In this document: one piece after another, positions 7,301 to 17,046 of the stretch | Position numbering within the stretch: position 1 is the first letter of the stretch | How the letters are laid out: each line of letters opens with the position of its first letter | Assembly (NCBI RefSeq): GCF_026191475.2 | Contig: NZ_JAOSLC020000003.1 | Location: forward strand, 1,395,001-1,459,000 | DNA: 64,000 bases | Reading direction: 5' to 3' | Origin: Polaribacter ponticola | GTDB taxonomy: Bacteria > Bacteroidota > Bacteroidia > Flavobacteriales > Flavobacteriaceae | Notes under the pieces: model-generated | Told to the model about the DNA's origin: nothing | The model's database searches: none | Seen by the model: only the letters and a program-made list of their open reading frames with translations | Made by a program: the position numbers and the translations under genes

Positions 7301-9794
7301 ATGACAAAAAAAGTACTATCTCAACTATTTATAGTTGCACTTGTTTTTGGTTTTTCTTTAGATGCAGATGCACAAATCTGGAAGAAAAAAGAAAGCAGAA
7401 CCAAAAAAAGCAGCTCCAAAACCAAAAGCGAAACCAAAAAAAGGAGCGATAAAACCTTACTCTAAAGTGGTTACTAAAGACCATAAAACAGACGAAGGAT
7501 TATTTAAAGTACATTCAAAAGATAATTCTTATCTTTTCGAAATTCCAGATTCTTTATTAAATAGAGAAATGTTAATGGTTACTAGAATTGCAAAAACAGC
7601 TAGCGGAATCGGTTTTGGCGGCGGTAAAACAAATGAACAAGTTTTACGTTGGGAAAAGAAAAACAAGCAGATTTTATTACGTGTAGTTTCTTACAACGTA
7701 GTTGCAGATACTATTTTACCTGTTCATGAAGCAGTTGTAAACTCTAATTTAGAGCCTATTTTATTTTCATTTCCAATAAAAGCTTTTAGTAAAGACTCTA
7801 CAGCAACAGTTATTGATGCTACTACTTTATTTTCTACAGATGTTAAACCTCTTGGTTTTCCTAGCTGGAGAAGAAGAGGATATCAATTAACTAGAATGGA
7901 CAAAACTCGTTCTTACATAGATAGAGTAAATAGTTATCCTAAAAATATTGAAATAAGACACGTAAAAACTTACTTTGCTAACAAAGCTCCATCAAATAGT
8001 TCTTTAGGATCTATTACTGTAGAAATGAGTAATTCTATGGTTCTTTTACCAAAAGTACCAATGAAACGTCGTTACTTTGATGAAAGAGTTGGTTGGTTTA
8101 CAAGCGGCCAAACAGATTATGGTTTAGACGCTCAAAAAAGTAAAACTGTTACCTACTTAGATAGATATCGTTTAGAAGTAAAAGACGAAGACATTGCTAA
8201 ATTTAAACGTGGTGAATTAGTAGAACCAAAAAAACAAATTGTTTATTATGTAGATAGAGCTACTCCAGAAGAATGGGTACCTTATATAATACAAGGTGTA
8301 AACGATTGGCAAGTTGCTTTTGAAGCAGCAGGATTCAAAAATGCTATTATCGCTAAAAGAGCGCCTACAAAAGAAGAAGATCCAGAATACAGTCCAGAAG
8401 ACATTCGTTATTCTGTAATTCGTTATTTAGCGTCTCCAATACCAAATGCAAACGGACCTCACGTAAGCGATCCTAGATCTGGAGAAATCTTAGAATCAGA
8501 TATTAACTGGTATCATAATGTAATGTCTTTATTACATAATTGGTTCTTTATTCAAACTGCAGCAATTAATCCAGATGCAAGAGGAAACAATTTTAAAACA
8601 GAAACAATGGGAGAATTAATCAAATTTGTGTCTTCACACGAACTTGGTCATACTTTAGGATTACCTCATAATATGGGAAGTTCTAATGCATATCCTGTAG
8701 ATTCTTTACGTTCTGCTTCATTTACTAAAAAATTCGGAACCGCACCTTCTATTATGGATTATGCTCGTTTTAATTATGTAGCACAACCAGAAGATAAAGG
8801 AGTTGCTTTAATGCCAAATATTGGAACTTATGATAAGTATGCAATTTCTTGGGGTTATAGACCAATTTTAGATACAGATGCTAAAGATGAAAAAGCTACT
8901 TTAGATGCCTGGATTCTTAAACATGCTGGAGATCCAATGTATCGTTTTGGACACCAACAGGCAACAGGTGTTGTAGACCCTAGTTCTCAAACAGAAGACT
9001 TAGGAGACAATGCTATGAAAGCTTCTATGTATGGTATTAAAAACTTGAAAAGAATTTTACCTAGATTAGAAGAATGGACTTCTGAAAAAGGTGAAAATTA
9101 TAGCAACTTGCAAACTATGTATGGCCAAGTCTTAAGCCAATTTAATAGATATATGGGCCATGTAACTTCTAATGTTGGTGGTGTTTATGAACACTTTAAA
9201 ACTACAGACCAAGATGGTGCAGTGTATACACATGTAGATAAAGCTACACAAAAAGAAGCTTTAAAATTTGTGATCGATAATTTATTTAAAACTCCTACTT
9301 GGATGTTAGATAAAAACATTTTTAGTAAAACAGAATTTTCTGGTTCTATAGAAAGAGTTCGTGGGCTACAAGCTAGAACTTTAAACAACATCTTAGATGC
9401 TGGAAGAATGGCTAGAATGATTGAGAATGAAACTACAAATGGTTCTAAAGCGTATTCTTTAGTAAATATGATGAGCGATTTACGTAGAGGTGTTTGGAGT
9501 GAAATTTACAACGGAAAATCTATTGATACATACCGTAGAAATTTACAAAGAGCACATTTAGATAGATTAGATTATTTATTAAATAAGGCTAAAAACCAAA
9601 GAGGTAGAAATGGCGGATACTATAAAATAAGTGGTATTAACATTAACCAATCTGATGTAAAATCTGTTGCTAGAGGAGAACTTAAACGTCTTAAAAAAGA
9701 TGCAAAAGCTGCTGCTTATAGAGGTAATACTTTAACTCGTTATCATTTACGAGATGTTGTAGATAGAATTAATACAATTTTAGATCCTAAATAA
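7301..9794 (+). CDS. secreted zinc metalloprotease, met-zincin (DUF5117/DUF4953 type), apparent frameshift in the signal-peptide junction
   Basis: The main frame holds HELGHTLGLPHN near residue 425, a met-zincin zinc site (HExxHxxGxxH), in the large domain of the DUF5118-DUF5117-DUF4953 family common in Bacteroidota. The open frame begins at 7362 with no signal peptide. Just upstream, ATG 7301 opens another frame encoding MTKKVLSQLFIVALVFGFSL followed by DADAQ, a clear Sec signal peptide, which joins the main frame if the A6 run at 7385-7390 is one base shorter. The repaired gene is 830 codons plus stop and reads IWKKKKAEPKK across the join. Substrate unknown; secreted or periplasmic location inferred. 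A strong terminator follows at 9822. Confidence 0.85.
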
Positions 9795-9821
9795 TTTTAG
9801 AATTATTTTTATAAAAACGGA

Positions 9822-9851
9822 AAGCCTTATCTTAATTGATAAGGCTTTTTT
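9822..9851. terminator. strong terminator after the metalloprotease gene
   Basis: AAGCCTTATC-ttaatt-GATAAGGCTT is a perfect ten-pair stem followed by T6. The remaining bases to 9983 show no gene. Confidence 0.9.
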
Positions 9852-9983
9852 ACAATAATTTGGTTTGATGATATCCTAAAAAAACTAACTGAGTTATATA
9901 CGTTGAACTTGTTTTTGTATCGTCTGATATAATGAGTTAAAAATCATCATATTAATGAAGTTAGCTGTAAGTAAAAAAACGTA

Positions 9984-10625
9984 TTAAGATATTAATTGGG
10001 GAAAATCATTCGAACTTATTATTTCATTAAATTCTATTTTTCCTTTTAAAGTTAAATAAGGATAAAGTATACTTATCATAGTATTTGCTTTTTCTTCTAT
10101 TATGCTTTCGTTTATTCTTCCTCCATATAATGCTATAGAATACAACCAAGTATTATTATTGAGAATCATTTGTTCAGAAAGGTTCTGGAATTCCCATTTA
10201 AATATTGACGCTTTAATTATTTTATTTTTTCTCAATCCCTTAAACAACAACATATAACTCTTATAACGAGAACTATAAACCTCATGGAAATGAGTTCTTA
10301 TATTTTCATTAGAGTTTATGATATTGTATAAATCTGTCCAGAAAAATTGATAATCAATCATTCTTCTCATAGTTAACTTAATCTCAACTTTTAATTGATT
10401 CATAGAAAATTCCATTTCAGGAAAATCCACGAGTCTTTGTTCAAACTCACTTGACATTTCAAAATATAGTGACTCTAAAATTTCTTCACGCTTTTTAAAA
10501 TGATAATTTAAATTGCCTGAACTCATTTTTAATGACTCTGCAATCATTCTAATAGTTACTGAACTAAATGATTTTTGATTAAATAAAAGCCTTGAAGCAT
10601 CTAAAATTTTTTTAGTCGATCTCAT
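9984..10625 (-). CDS. TetR/AcrR-family transcriptional regulator
   Basis: This 213-residue protein has a TetR-type N-terminal DNA-binding domain: TKKILDASRLLFNQKSFSSV, then the helix-turn-helix TIRMIAESLKMSSGNLNYHF and the trailing KKREEILESLY. The C-terminal ligand domain is not recognisable to a named subfamily. It is divergent from a CPBP-family membrane protease across 80 bases that contain two copies of an 18-base near-palindrome, one overlapping its own start codon. Autorepression and control of the neighbour are therefore likely (inference). Confidence 0.88.
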   Translation of the reverse strand: MRSTKKILDASRLLFNQKSFSSVTIRMIAESLKMSSGNLNYHFKKREEILESLYFEMSSEFEQRLVDFPEMEFSMNQLKVEIKLTMRRMIDYQFFWTDLYNIINSNENIRTHFHEVYSSRYKSYMLLFKGLRKNKIIKASIFKWEFQNLSEQMILNNNTWLYSIALYGGRINESIIEEKANTMISILYPYLTLKGKIEFNEIISSNDFPQLIS

Positions 10626-10642
10626 TAGTAAACTTGTCCTAA
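10625..10642. promoter_or_regulatory. operator-like repeat, copy 1 (over the tetR start codon)
   Basis: TTAGTAAACTTGTCCTAA, an imperfect dyad (TTAGnAnA....TnTnCTAA). It differs by one base from copy 2, and the two copies are 31 bases apart, about three helical turns. It overlaps the first base of the tetR start codon and contains the TTG that would be the -33 element of the divergent promoter. Confidence 0.65.
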
Positions 10643-10655
10643 TTTTAATTAATTA

Positions 10656-10673
10656 TTAGTAAATTTGTCCTAA
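10656..10673. promoter_or_regulatory. operator-like repeat, copy 2, overlapping the CPBP promoter
   Basis: TTAGTAAATTTGTCCTAA contains a perfect -7 element TAAATTTG (10660-10667) on the plus strand. A TTG at 10634-10636 lies 23 bases upstream. A regulator bound here would block transcription of the CPBP gene that starts at 10706. Sequence seen; role inferred. Confidence 0.65.
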
Positions 10674-10705
10674 ATATACATGAATATTTAAAATAACATT
10701 ACAAG

Positions 10706-11422
10706 ATGGAGCACAAAAAGACTTATATAAAATCATTTGATATAAAAATAATTAAAGAAATAATAATTGTATTCACAACAGTATTGAGCATAAAACACCT
10801 AATGGATTATTTTAATGTTATAGGTGCAGGCTCGATAGCTATTTGGTGCGGTGTGATTATAGCCACACTTTTTATGAAACAAAAGAAACTAAAATGGAAA
10901 GAATTAGGGCTTCAACTTCCTGTTGGTCTCCGTGAATGGATAATTAATATATTACTAGCCTTTATGGCGGTAATTATTGTTTTCTTAATTATGGGATTAA
11001 TTATAAAGCCATTATTAGAAAATTTCGGTTTTACTAATCCAACTGATGTTGCTGATAGATTTGCCTTTTTTATGGGAAAACCAATCATTTTTATAGGTTA
11101 TTTAATTGTTGTTGTTTGGTTTGGTGCTGCTTTAGGTGAAGAATTATTATTTCGTGGATATTTACTAAATAGATTGGTAGATTTTACTGGAAATAATAAT
11201 TCTAGAATAATTTTAGCACTAATTATACATTCAACAATATTTGGGAGCTTACATATTTATCAAGGGTTAGCAGGCGTTATTGCAACTGGTTGCATTGCGC
11301 TGATATTGGGTTCAATATATTTTATAATAAAACGAAAACTCTTTCCTTTAGTAATTGCACATGCCATTATTAATTCTATCAGTCTTATAGCATTATACTT
11401 AAATGAAGGAATAATAAATTAG
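10706..11422 (+). CDS. CPBP-family intramembrane metalloprotease (Abi/CAAX-type)
   Basis: The 238-residue protein is mostly hydrophobic with about six to seven membrane segments. It has the CPBP motifs: Glu145-Glu146 in EELLFRGYLL (EExxxR), HSTIFGSLH about 30 residues later and HAIINS near the C-terminus. Family members cleave membrane substrates or act in bacteriocin immunity; the substrate here is unknown. It is divergent from a TetR regulator and its promoter overlaps an operator-like repeat, suggesting inducible expression. No second gene follows in the unit. Confidence 0.88.
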   Translation: MEHKKTYIKSFDIKIIKEIIIVFTTVLSIKHLMDYFNVIGAGSIAIWCGVIIATLFMKQKKLKWKELGLQLPVGLREWIINILLAFMAVIIVFLIMGLIIKPLLENFGFTNPTDVADRFAFFMGKPIIFIGYLIVVVWFGAALGEELLFRGYLLNRLVDFTGNNNSRIILALIIHSTIFGSLHIYQGLAGVIATGCIALILGSIYFIIKRKLFPLVIAHAIINSISLIALYLNEGIIN

Positions 11423-11548
11423 TGACTTAAACACGATAAAACTCATAAAAAAACACGATAATGAAACTATAAATCCATATCAACTTAAACAAAACACGTC
11501 TTAAATTGATTAAAAAATAATGCCTCTTAAATACTTTAAAAAGTACAC

Positions 11549-11556
11549 TATATTTG
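11549..11556 (+). promoter_or_regulatory. -7 element TATATTTG ahead of the Dus gene
   Basis: TATATTTGCACA lies 17 bases before the Dus start codon and matches TAnnTTTGCA. No convincing -33 TTG at the right spacing. The interval 11423-11548 shows no gene. Confidence 0.5.
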
Positions 11557-11572
11557 CACAATTATTTTTTTC

Positions 11573-12526
11573 ATGAATCACACATTACTTTCTTCTCCTT
11601 TACAGGGCTTTACAGATTTTAAATTTCGAAATGCATTCAATCATTTCTTTGGTGGAATAGATACTTTTTATTCGCCATATATTAGATTGAACGGTAAAAT
11701 GGTGATTAAAAACTCTTACAAAAGAGACATTGAATTAGAAAACAATAGGGATTTAGAAGTAATTCCGCAGATTATAACAAATGACGTAGATGAATTTTTG
11801 TTCGTTTCTAAATACGTTAGAGAGTTAGGTTACAATGAATTAAACTGGAATTTAGGTTGCCCTTACCCAATGGTTACAAAACGTGGTATGGGTTCTGGTT
11901 TAATAAATGATGCTAAAAAAATTGATGCAATTCTTCATCAAATTCATAATGAATCAGACATTTTAGTTTCTATGAAAATGAGAATGGGTTATGAAAACGC
12001 ACAAGAAATTTTAGGTACTTTGCCTATTCTAGATAAATATCCTTTAAAAAACGTAGCTATACATGCAAGAATTGGAAAACAATTATATAAAGGTGGAACT
12101 GATTTAGATGCGTTTCAAAAATGTTTAGATAACAGTAAACATAAAATGTATTATAATGGTGATATTACTTCTGTAGCAGCATTTAAAAAGTTAGAAGAGC
12201 GCTTTAATACAATAGATCACTGGATGATTGGCAGAGGCTTAATTGCAGATCCTTTTTTACCAAGTATGATTAAAAATAATACTACAGAATACCCAAAAAA
12301 CAGGTTTGAAATTTTTAATGAATTTCACGATCGCATTCATAGAGAATACGACGCAGCCCTTTCTGGGCCTACACCTATAAAAATGAAAATGCAAGGGTTT
12401 TGGGAGTACTTTTCTCAAAGCTTCCCTAATCCGCAGAAAACCCTTAAAAAAATTAAAAAAGCAGGTAATGCAAAATCGTATTCAATTGCTGTAAATGATA
12501 TTTTTAAAGAAGCAAAAAGTTATTAA
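11573..12526 (+). CDS. tRNA-dihydrouridine synthase
   Basis: This FMN enzyme reduces uridine to dihydrouridine in tRNA D-loops. The N-terminal LLSSPLQGFTDFKFRN corresponds to the APMxGxTD region of Dus proteins. The catalytic cysteine is Cys96 in NWNLGCPYPMVTKRGMGSGL, followed by SMKMRMGY, an AIHARIGKQLYKG segment (HxR, flavin phosphate and substrate region) and IGRGLIADPFL. At 317 residues it is of normal length. It resembles the DusC branch in size, but I would not assign the tRNA position. It ends two bases before the convergent gene. Confidence 0.92.
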   Translation: MNHTLLSSPLQGFTDFKFRNAFNHFFGGIDTFYSPYIRLNGKMVIKNSYKRDIELENNRDLEVIPQIITNDVDEFLFVSKYVRELGYNELNWNLGCPYPMVTKRGMGSGLINDAKKIDAILHQIHNESDILVSMKMRMGYENAQEILGTLPILDKYPLKNVAIHARIGKQLYKGGTDLDAFQKCLDNSKHKMYYNGDITSVAAFKKLEERFNTIDHWMIGRGLIADPFLPSMIKNNTTEYPKNRFEIFNEFHDRIHREYDAALSGPTPIKMKMQGFWEYFSQSFPNPQKTLKKIKKAGNAKSYSIAVNDIFKEAKSY

Positions 12527-12527
12527 A

Positions 12528-13505
12528 TTACTTCAACTTAAACTTCATAAAAACTGGCAAATGATCTGATGCTTGCTCAAAATCATTTAGCACTTTACCC
12601 GAAACATATTCTATTGAGTTTTCTGTGTAAAAGATATAATCAATTCTCTCATACGGATCTTTTGAGTTAAATGTATTCTCAATATTTACAACATCAAAAG
12701 CAGCATTACCAACGTTTTTCATTGAAAATATTTTTTGAATAATGGCACTCTCATCTGTTGCACTTGAATTAAAATCTCCTAATAAAATTGTTGGATATCT
12801 ATTTTTATAACGATTAAATAATTCTAAAACTTCATTAAACTGTTTTATTCTTGTAGCTTTATCAAATGCTTCTAAATGGATATTAATAAGCACCACTTCA
12901 CTACCATTTAAAACAACTTTAACAACCTGAGCTAATCGTTCTAAATAAAATACACCCCTATAAAAAGGTTCATTTGCTACTCTTTCTAAAACAATCCTTT
13001 TTTGATCTTTCAAAGGGTACTTACTAACAATAGATTGCCCTGAAACAACTTTGCCGTAATGCATACTAATTGGCCAATAAGGGAAAGGCAAATAATGTTC
13101 ATCCCAATTAATGGTTTCTGCACCGTAATTAAACCCAATTTTAGAAATTTCTTCTTGCTGATTTACATGATAACTTCTAGAAGCATCAAAATCTATTTCT
13201 TGAAAAGCCATAATATCTGGATTCACTTTTTTTGTTTCAGATACTACTTTTGCTAAATTAGTATCAAACAATTCTTTTGGCGATTCTACGGCAAGATTAT
13301 TTGTCATACCGCTTAAATATCCAATATTGTAAGTTACAATACTAAAAATTGAATCGTTTTCAGGAAGTTTTATTTCCTCTACCTCGGTTAATTTAGCATA
13401 TTCAGTTTCATCTAAAGTAGGTGAAGATGCCCAGAAAAAGAAAACTACAAAAGCTACAATTACTAATAATAAAAAACGAAATAAATATTTTAAAGTTTTT
13501 TTCAT
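12528..13505 (-). CDS. endonuclease/exonuclease/phosphatase-family protein, membrane-anchored
   Basis: The 325-residue protein has one N-terminal transmembrane segment (about residues 7-27) and then an EEP domain with its usual metal and catalytic motifs: TYNIGYL, FQEIDFD, INIHLEAF, LLGDFNSS and the C-terminal SDHLPVFM. Substrates of such anchored EEP proteins range from nucleic acids to phospholipids or inositol phosphates, and nothing here decides between them. Its start overlaps the stop of the upstream mscS gene by four bases, so the two are translationally coupled. Confidence 0.88.
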   Translation of the reverse strand: MKKTLKYLFRFLLLVIVAFVVFFFWASSPTLDETEYAKLTEVEEIKLPENDSIFSIVTYNIGYLSGMTNNLAVESPKELFDTNLAKVVSETKKVNPDIMAFQEIDFDASRSYHVNQQEEISKIGFNYGAETINWDEHYLPFPYWPISMHYGKVVSGQSIVSKYPLKDQKRIVLERVANEPFYRGVFYLERLAQVVKVVLNGSEVVLINIHLEAFDKATRIKQFNEVLELFNRYKNRYPTILLGDFNSSATDESAIIQKIFSMKNVGNAAFDVVNIENTFNSKDPYERIDYIFYTENSIEYVSGKVLNDFEQASDHLPVFMKFKLK

Positions 13506-15130
13506 ATGCTATCTGTTGGATTTTCTTTGGAAAAATCTGATACTATTTTCTGAATCGAAGTATCAATTTTTTCTGCATTTATATTATACCTTAAATCTAA
13601 TGATTTTTTTTCAGGAAATTGCTCAATTGTAACAGTTGTTGATGGAAAAGCAAAATCGACTCCTATTTCTTTAGCTAATCTTATAATTGCCATATGCAAT
13701 CTGTGTTTAGAAGATTGCTCTGTACCCCAAGCTAAACTTTTAAAATAAACGTTTACCATAATTAATAACGCTGAATCTCCAAAACCTGTAAACTCTACAT
13801 TATAAGAATCTGAGCGCGTTTCTGGATGCGCAATTACAATCCCTTTAACTCCTTTTACAAAGGCTTCTATAAGTTCTGGTGGCGTATCGTATCGCAAACC
13901 TAGGTTTGTGTTATAACGTCTATACAATCGTAAACCTTTATTATTTATAACAATTTCAGACAATTTACTATTAGGAATTTGATAGACAGATGTATCTGCA
14001 GCACGAATTCTTGTAGACCTAAAACCAACTTGCTCTACCGTACCAGAAAACTCACCAGACTCAATCCAATCCTCTATATGAAAAGGTTTGTCTAAAAAAA
14101 TCATGATGGTCCCAATTAAGTTCTTAACCGTATCTTGAGAAGCTAGAGCAAACGCTAAACCACCAATAGTTGCACCAGCAATAAGTGTTGTAGTATCTAC
14201 ACCAAATAAAGTAAGCAATCTAAAAATACCAACAATAATTACTAAACCCGTTAAAAAGTTATGTAAAATTGGTACTAATTGATCATCTAATCTACTGTGT
14301 GTTCTTTCTGTAAAAACAGAATAAATACTCATTAATACTTGTACTAGCTTTAAGAAAACATAAATCCAGAATACTGTTTTTGCAATATTTAAAGCAAGAA
14401 AAAACCAAGTATTCGTAGTTAAACCAAATTGTAAAGAAGGGAAAATTTTGTCTATAAAAGTTAAAGTAATTAATAAGCTTATTGGATGTGCTAATTTTTT
14501 TAGCACCTTTTTTATTTCTAAATTGGTGTTTTTAGTAACTAGTTGTTGTATTCTATTTAAAATAAAAAAGGCTAACTTTTTAATGATAAAGAAAATAATA
14601 ATAGCTAAAAGAAGCATTAAAAACACACCTACAAATTGCCACAACTCTATATTCAATATTTTTTTATGGCCAGAAACAGGAATAATATTTTGCAGTTTTT
14701 GTACATACCAAGGAAAAACTTCTTTGTATAAACTTTCTATTTTAACTACAGTTTCAGAAGAATAATACCATTTACCTTCTACCTTTTCTACATAAATCTC
14801 TGGCATTCTTTGAGGGAACAATACATACCTTTCATAAGATGCGTAACCAACAGTATCTTTATAACTTTTGTTTGCTGGCACTCTATTTAAATCTACAAAC
14901 AATCCCTTACCATCTAAAACTTGTTTAATTTTTATAGCTTTTTCTATGGCTAATTTTTCTTCTAAGCCTAAAATTGTTGATGCGGCTTTTTTAGGTTGAT
15001 AAGAATCATTTTGTAAAAAATATAAATGAGAGTAAATAGTAGCTCTAGGGCTACTTAAGTCCACTTTAACTATTTCTTGACCACTTGCTAAAAATGAAAC
15101 AAATAAGAAGAAAACTAAAATTTTTTTCAT
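13502..15130 (-). CDS. MscS-family mechanosensitive ion channel
   Basis: The 542-residue protein begins with a signal peptide (MKKILVFFLFVSFLASGQE), has a periplasmic domain to about residue 165, four to five membrane segments and the MscS core. The pore-helix region is TTTLIAGATIGGLAFALASQ followed by DTVKNLIGTIMIFLDKPFHI, which matches the MscS signature. A cytoplasmic beta domain follows. Such channels open on membrane tension and release solutes in hypo-osmotic shock. It is the first gene of a two-gene unit with the EEP protein and has a good promoter at 15168-15201. Confidence 0.92.
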   Translation of the reverse strand: MKKILVFFLFVSFLASGQEIVKVDLSSPRATIYSHLYFLQNDSYQPKKAASTILGLEEKLAIEKAIKIKQVLDGKGLFVDLNRVPANKSYKDTVGYASYERYVLFPQRMPEIYVEKVEGKWYYSSETVVKIESLYKEVFPWYVQKLQNIIPVSGHKKILNIELWQFVGVFLMLLLAIIIFFIIKKLAFFILNRIQQLVTKNTNLEIKKVLKKLAHPISLLITLTFIDKIFPSLQFGLTTNTWFFLALNIAKTVFWIYVFLKLVQVLMSIYSVFTERTHSRLDDQLVPILHNFLTGLVIIVGIFRLLTLFGVDTTTLIAGATIGGLAFALASQDTVKNLIGTIMIFLDKPFHIEDWIESGEFSGTVEQVGFRSTRIRAADTSVYQIPNSKLSEIVINNKGLRLYRRYNTNLGLRYDTPPELIEAFVKGVKGIVIAHPETRSDSYNVEFTGFGDSALLIMVNVYFKSLAWGTEQSSKHRLHMAIIRLAKEIGVDFAFPSTTVTIEQFPEKKSLDLRYNINAEKIDTSIQKIVSDFSKENPTDSI

Positions 15131-15167
15131 ACTTTAAAAATTGTTAAACACTTGTTAAATTGAAATA

Positions 15168-15201
15168 CAAATTTAAACCTTTTATAAAATTTTGTGTCAA
15201 A
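15168..15201 (-). promoter_or_regulatory. promoter of the mscS-EEP unit
   Basis: Minus strand: TTTGA (TTTG at 15198-15201), 22-base spacer, TAAATTTG (15168-15175). This is a full match to TTG-N17-23-TAnnTTTG, 38 bases before the mscS start codon. Confidence 0.68.
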
Positions 15202-15236
15202 GAAGTGAAAATAAAAAATAATTAAACGTTTATAAC

Positions 15237-15641
15237 ATGAAAAAAATAGCAAGCATTTTAATTTTAGTATTCGCTTTTACTTTTACTGCACACGCACAAA
15301 AAAGCAGAAAAGATAAAGCACCAAAACTATCGATTGAACAACATACAGAATTAGCTGTAAAAAAAATGACATTAGCTTTAGATTTATCAAATAAGCAACA
15401 AAACCAAATAAAGCCGTTACTTAAAGCACAAGCTCAAGAAAAAAAGGCAATGATGTTAAAAAGAAAGGAAGCTAGAAACAACAAAAGAAAACCTTCTGCT
15501 GATGAAATTTTTGCCATGAAAAATAAATATTTAGATAATCAGATTGCTTTTAAAAATAATATGAAAAACATATTAAATAAAGAACAGTATGAGCAATTTG
15601 AAAAAATGAAAAAAAACAAAAAAATGAAAGGAAAAAAATGA
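15237..15641 (+). CDS. small secreted Lys-rich protein, Spy/CpxP (LTxxQ)-like
   Basis: The 134-residue product has a clear signal peptide (MKKIASILILVFAFTFTAHA, then Q). The mature part is helical and very basic, with two LTxxQ-like motifs, LDLSNKQQNQI and ILNKEQYEQF, spaced as in Spy/CpxP periplasmic chaperone-like proteins. The tail is almost all Lys and Met. It stops in an A7 run; one or more length changes in the A7 runs at 15632-15658 would extend the Lys/Arg-rich tail to about 15690, so the C-terminus is uncertain. Divergent from mscS. Function unproven. Confidence 0.72.
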   Translation: MKKIASILILVFAFTFTAHAQKSRKDKAPKLSIEQHTELAVKKMTLALDLSNKQQNQIKPLLKAQAQEKKAMMLKRKEARNNKRKPSADEIFAMKNKYLDNQIAFKNNMKNILNKEQYEQFEKMKKNKKMKGKK

Positions 15642-15731
15642 TGATGAAAAAAAGAAATTAAAAGAAAGAGAAGAACGCAAAAAAAGTAAATAAAGGATTA
15701 CAAAACTAGTTTGGTTGATTAGTTAAGTACG

Positions 15732-15765
15732 AAAACCCGATTTCAATTAAGAAATCGGGTTTTTT
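15732..15765. terminator. terminator between the Spy-like and carbonic-anhydrase genes
   Basis: AAAACCCGATTTC-aattaa-GAAATCGGGTTTT, a perfect 13-pair stem with T-rich 3' and A-rich 5' sides, so it can serve both convergent genes. Confidence 0.92.
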
Positions 15766-15792
15766 AGTTTTAAGTAATATTAATTTAAAAAT

Positions 15793-16308
15793 TTAATCTT
15801 TAAACCAACTAGAATATTTTACATAATTATTAGCTATTCTATCAATTTCTCCAGAAATTAATTCCTGAGAAATATCTTTTACTTTTTTAGCTGGCACACC
15901 TGCATAAATACTTCCGCTTTCTACAACTGTATTTTTAGTAACTACTGCTCCTGCAGCAATTATCGAATTAGATTCTACAATACAATCATCCATAACTATA
16001 CTTCCCATACCTACTAAAACATTATCATGAATTGTACAACCGTGCACAATTGCATTATGCCCAATAGAAACATTATTACCAATGGTTGTTGGCGATTTTT
16101 GATATGTTGCATGTATTACAGCGCCATCTTGTATATTTACTTTATTTCCTATTTTTATATAATGCACATCGCCTCTAATTACTGCATTGTACCAAATTGA
16201 ACATTCTTTACCTAATGAAACTTCGCCAAGAATGGTTGCATTTTCCGCTACAAAACAATCTTCGGGTATTTGCGGATGTTTATTGTTTACTGTTTTAATA
16301 ATTGGCAT
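15793..16308 (-). CDS. gamma-carbonic anhydrase-family protein (YrdA/PaaY-like hexapeptide repeat)
   Basis: The 171-residue protein is a left-handed beta-helix: repeated hexapeptides such as IGNKVNIQDGAVIH, IGNNVSIGHNAIVHG and VGMGSIVMDDCIV. The histidines in the VIHA, IGHNA and IVHGC segments are placed as metal ligands of the gamma-class carbonic anhydrases. Whether it hydrates CO2 cannot be told; many YrdA-like members are inactive in assays. It ends with the usual C-terminal helix. It lies seven bases behind the LytTR regulator gene and may be cotranscribed with it. Confidence 0.9.
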   Translation of the reverse strand: MPIIKTVNNKHPQIPEDCFVAENATILGEVSLGKECSIWYNAVIRGDVHYIKIGNKVNIQDGAVIHATYQKSPTTIGNNVSIGHNAIVHGCTIHDNVLVGMGSIVMDDCIVESNSIIAAGAVVTKNTVVESGSIYAGVPAKKVKDISQELISGEIDRIANNYVKYSSWFKD

Positions 16309-16314
16309 AAATTT

Positions 16315-17046
16315 CTATTTAAAATATGTTAATAAATTACTTTTTTGAGAGGCAGATACTAAAATTTCTTTTCCGTTAGAAACGATAACACTTCCTCCTT
16401 TTCCTTTTTTATATTTGATTATTGTATTTACATTTACCAAATAAGATTTATGTATTCTTGCAAATGTATACTCCTTTAAAACTTCTTCAAAATACTTTAA
16501 AGTTTTGCTTACTAATTTTTTAGAATTTGCTAAATGAATTTCTGTATAATTGTCATCAGCTTTACAAAAAACAATATCATTAATATCTAAAACTTCAAAA
16601 CCATCTTGCTGTGGAATCGTAATTTTACCTGTTATTGCATTTGTTTTTGGTGATAAAATTTCGTTTTGTAAATGATTTTCTTTCTCCTTAATTTCTGTAA
16701 CAATGTTTACAGCTTTTATAAGCTCATCAATAGAAATTGGTTTTAATAAATAATAACTTGCATCGTTATTTAACGCTTCTATTGCATATTGATCATAAGC
16801 GGTTACAAAAACGGTTTCAAAAGTTCTGTTTTCTACTTTTTCTAATAAATCAAAAGCGTTTCCGAATGGCATTTCTACATCTAGAAACACTAAATCTAAT
16901 TCGTTTTTTTGGATTAAATTATACGCTTCATCAATATTACTTGCTTCACCCAACAACTGAACATTAGGGCAATATTTACCAATATAATTACGAAGAATAT
17001 CTCTGCTTATTTGCTCGTCTTCTACTATTATTGCTTTTAATTTCAT
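16315..17046 (-). CDS. LytTR-family response regulator
   Basis: The 243-residue protein has a receiver domain (residues 1-120) with acidic pocket Glu9-Asp10, phospho-acceptor Asp56 in LVFLDVEMP and the conserved Thr and Lys (FVTAYD, YLLKPIS). A LytTR DNA-binding domain follows (about 145-243) with DIVFCKADDNYTEIHL and FARIHKSYLVNV. It partners the histidine kinase encoded just upstream; a small lipoprotein gene lies between them. Its start overlaps the lipoprotein stop by four bases, so the three genes form one unit. Confidence 0.95.
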   Translation of the reverse strand: MKLKAIIVEDEQISRDILRNYIGKYCPNVQLLGEASNIDEAYNLIQKNELDLVFLDVEMPFGNAFDLLEKVENRTFETVFVTAYDQYAIEALNNDASYYLLKPISIDELIKAVNIVTEIKEKENHLQNEILSPKTNAITGKITIPQQDGFEVLDINDIVFCKADDNYTEIHLANSKKLVSKTLKYFEEVLKEYTFARIHKSYLVNVNTIIKYKKGKGGSVIVSNGKEILVSASQKSNLLTYFK

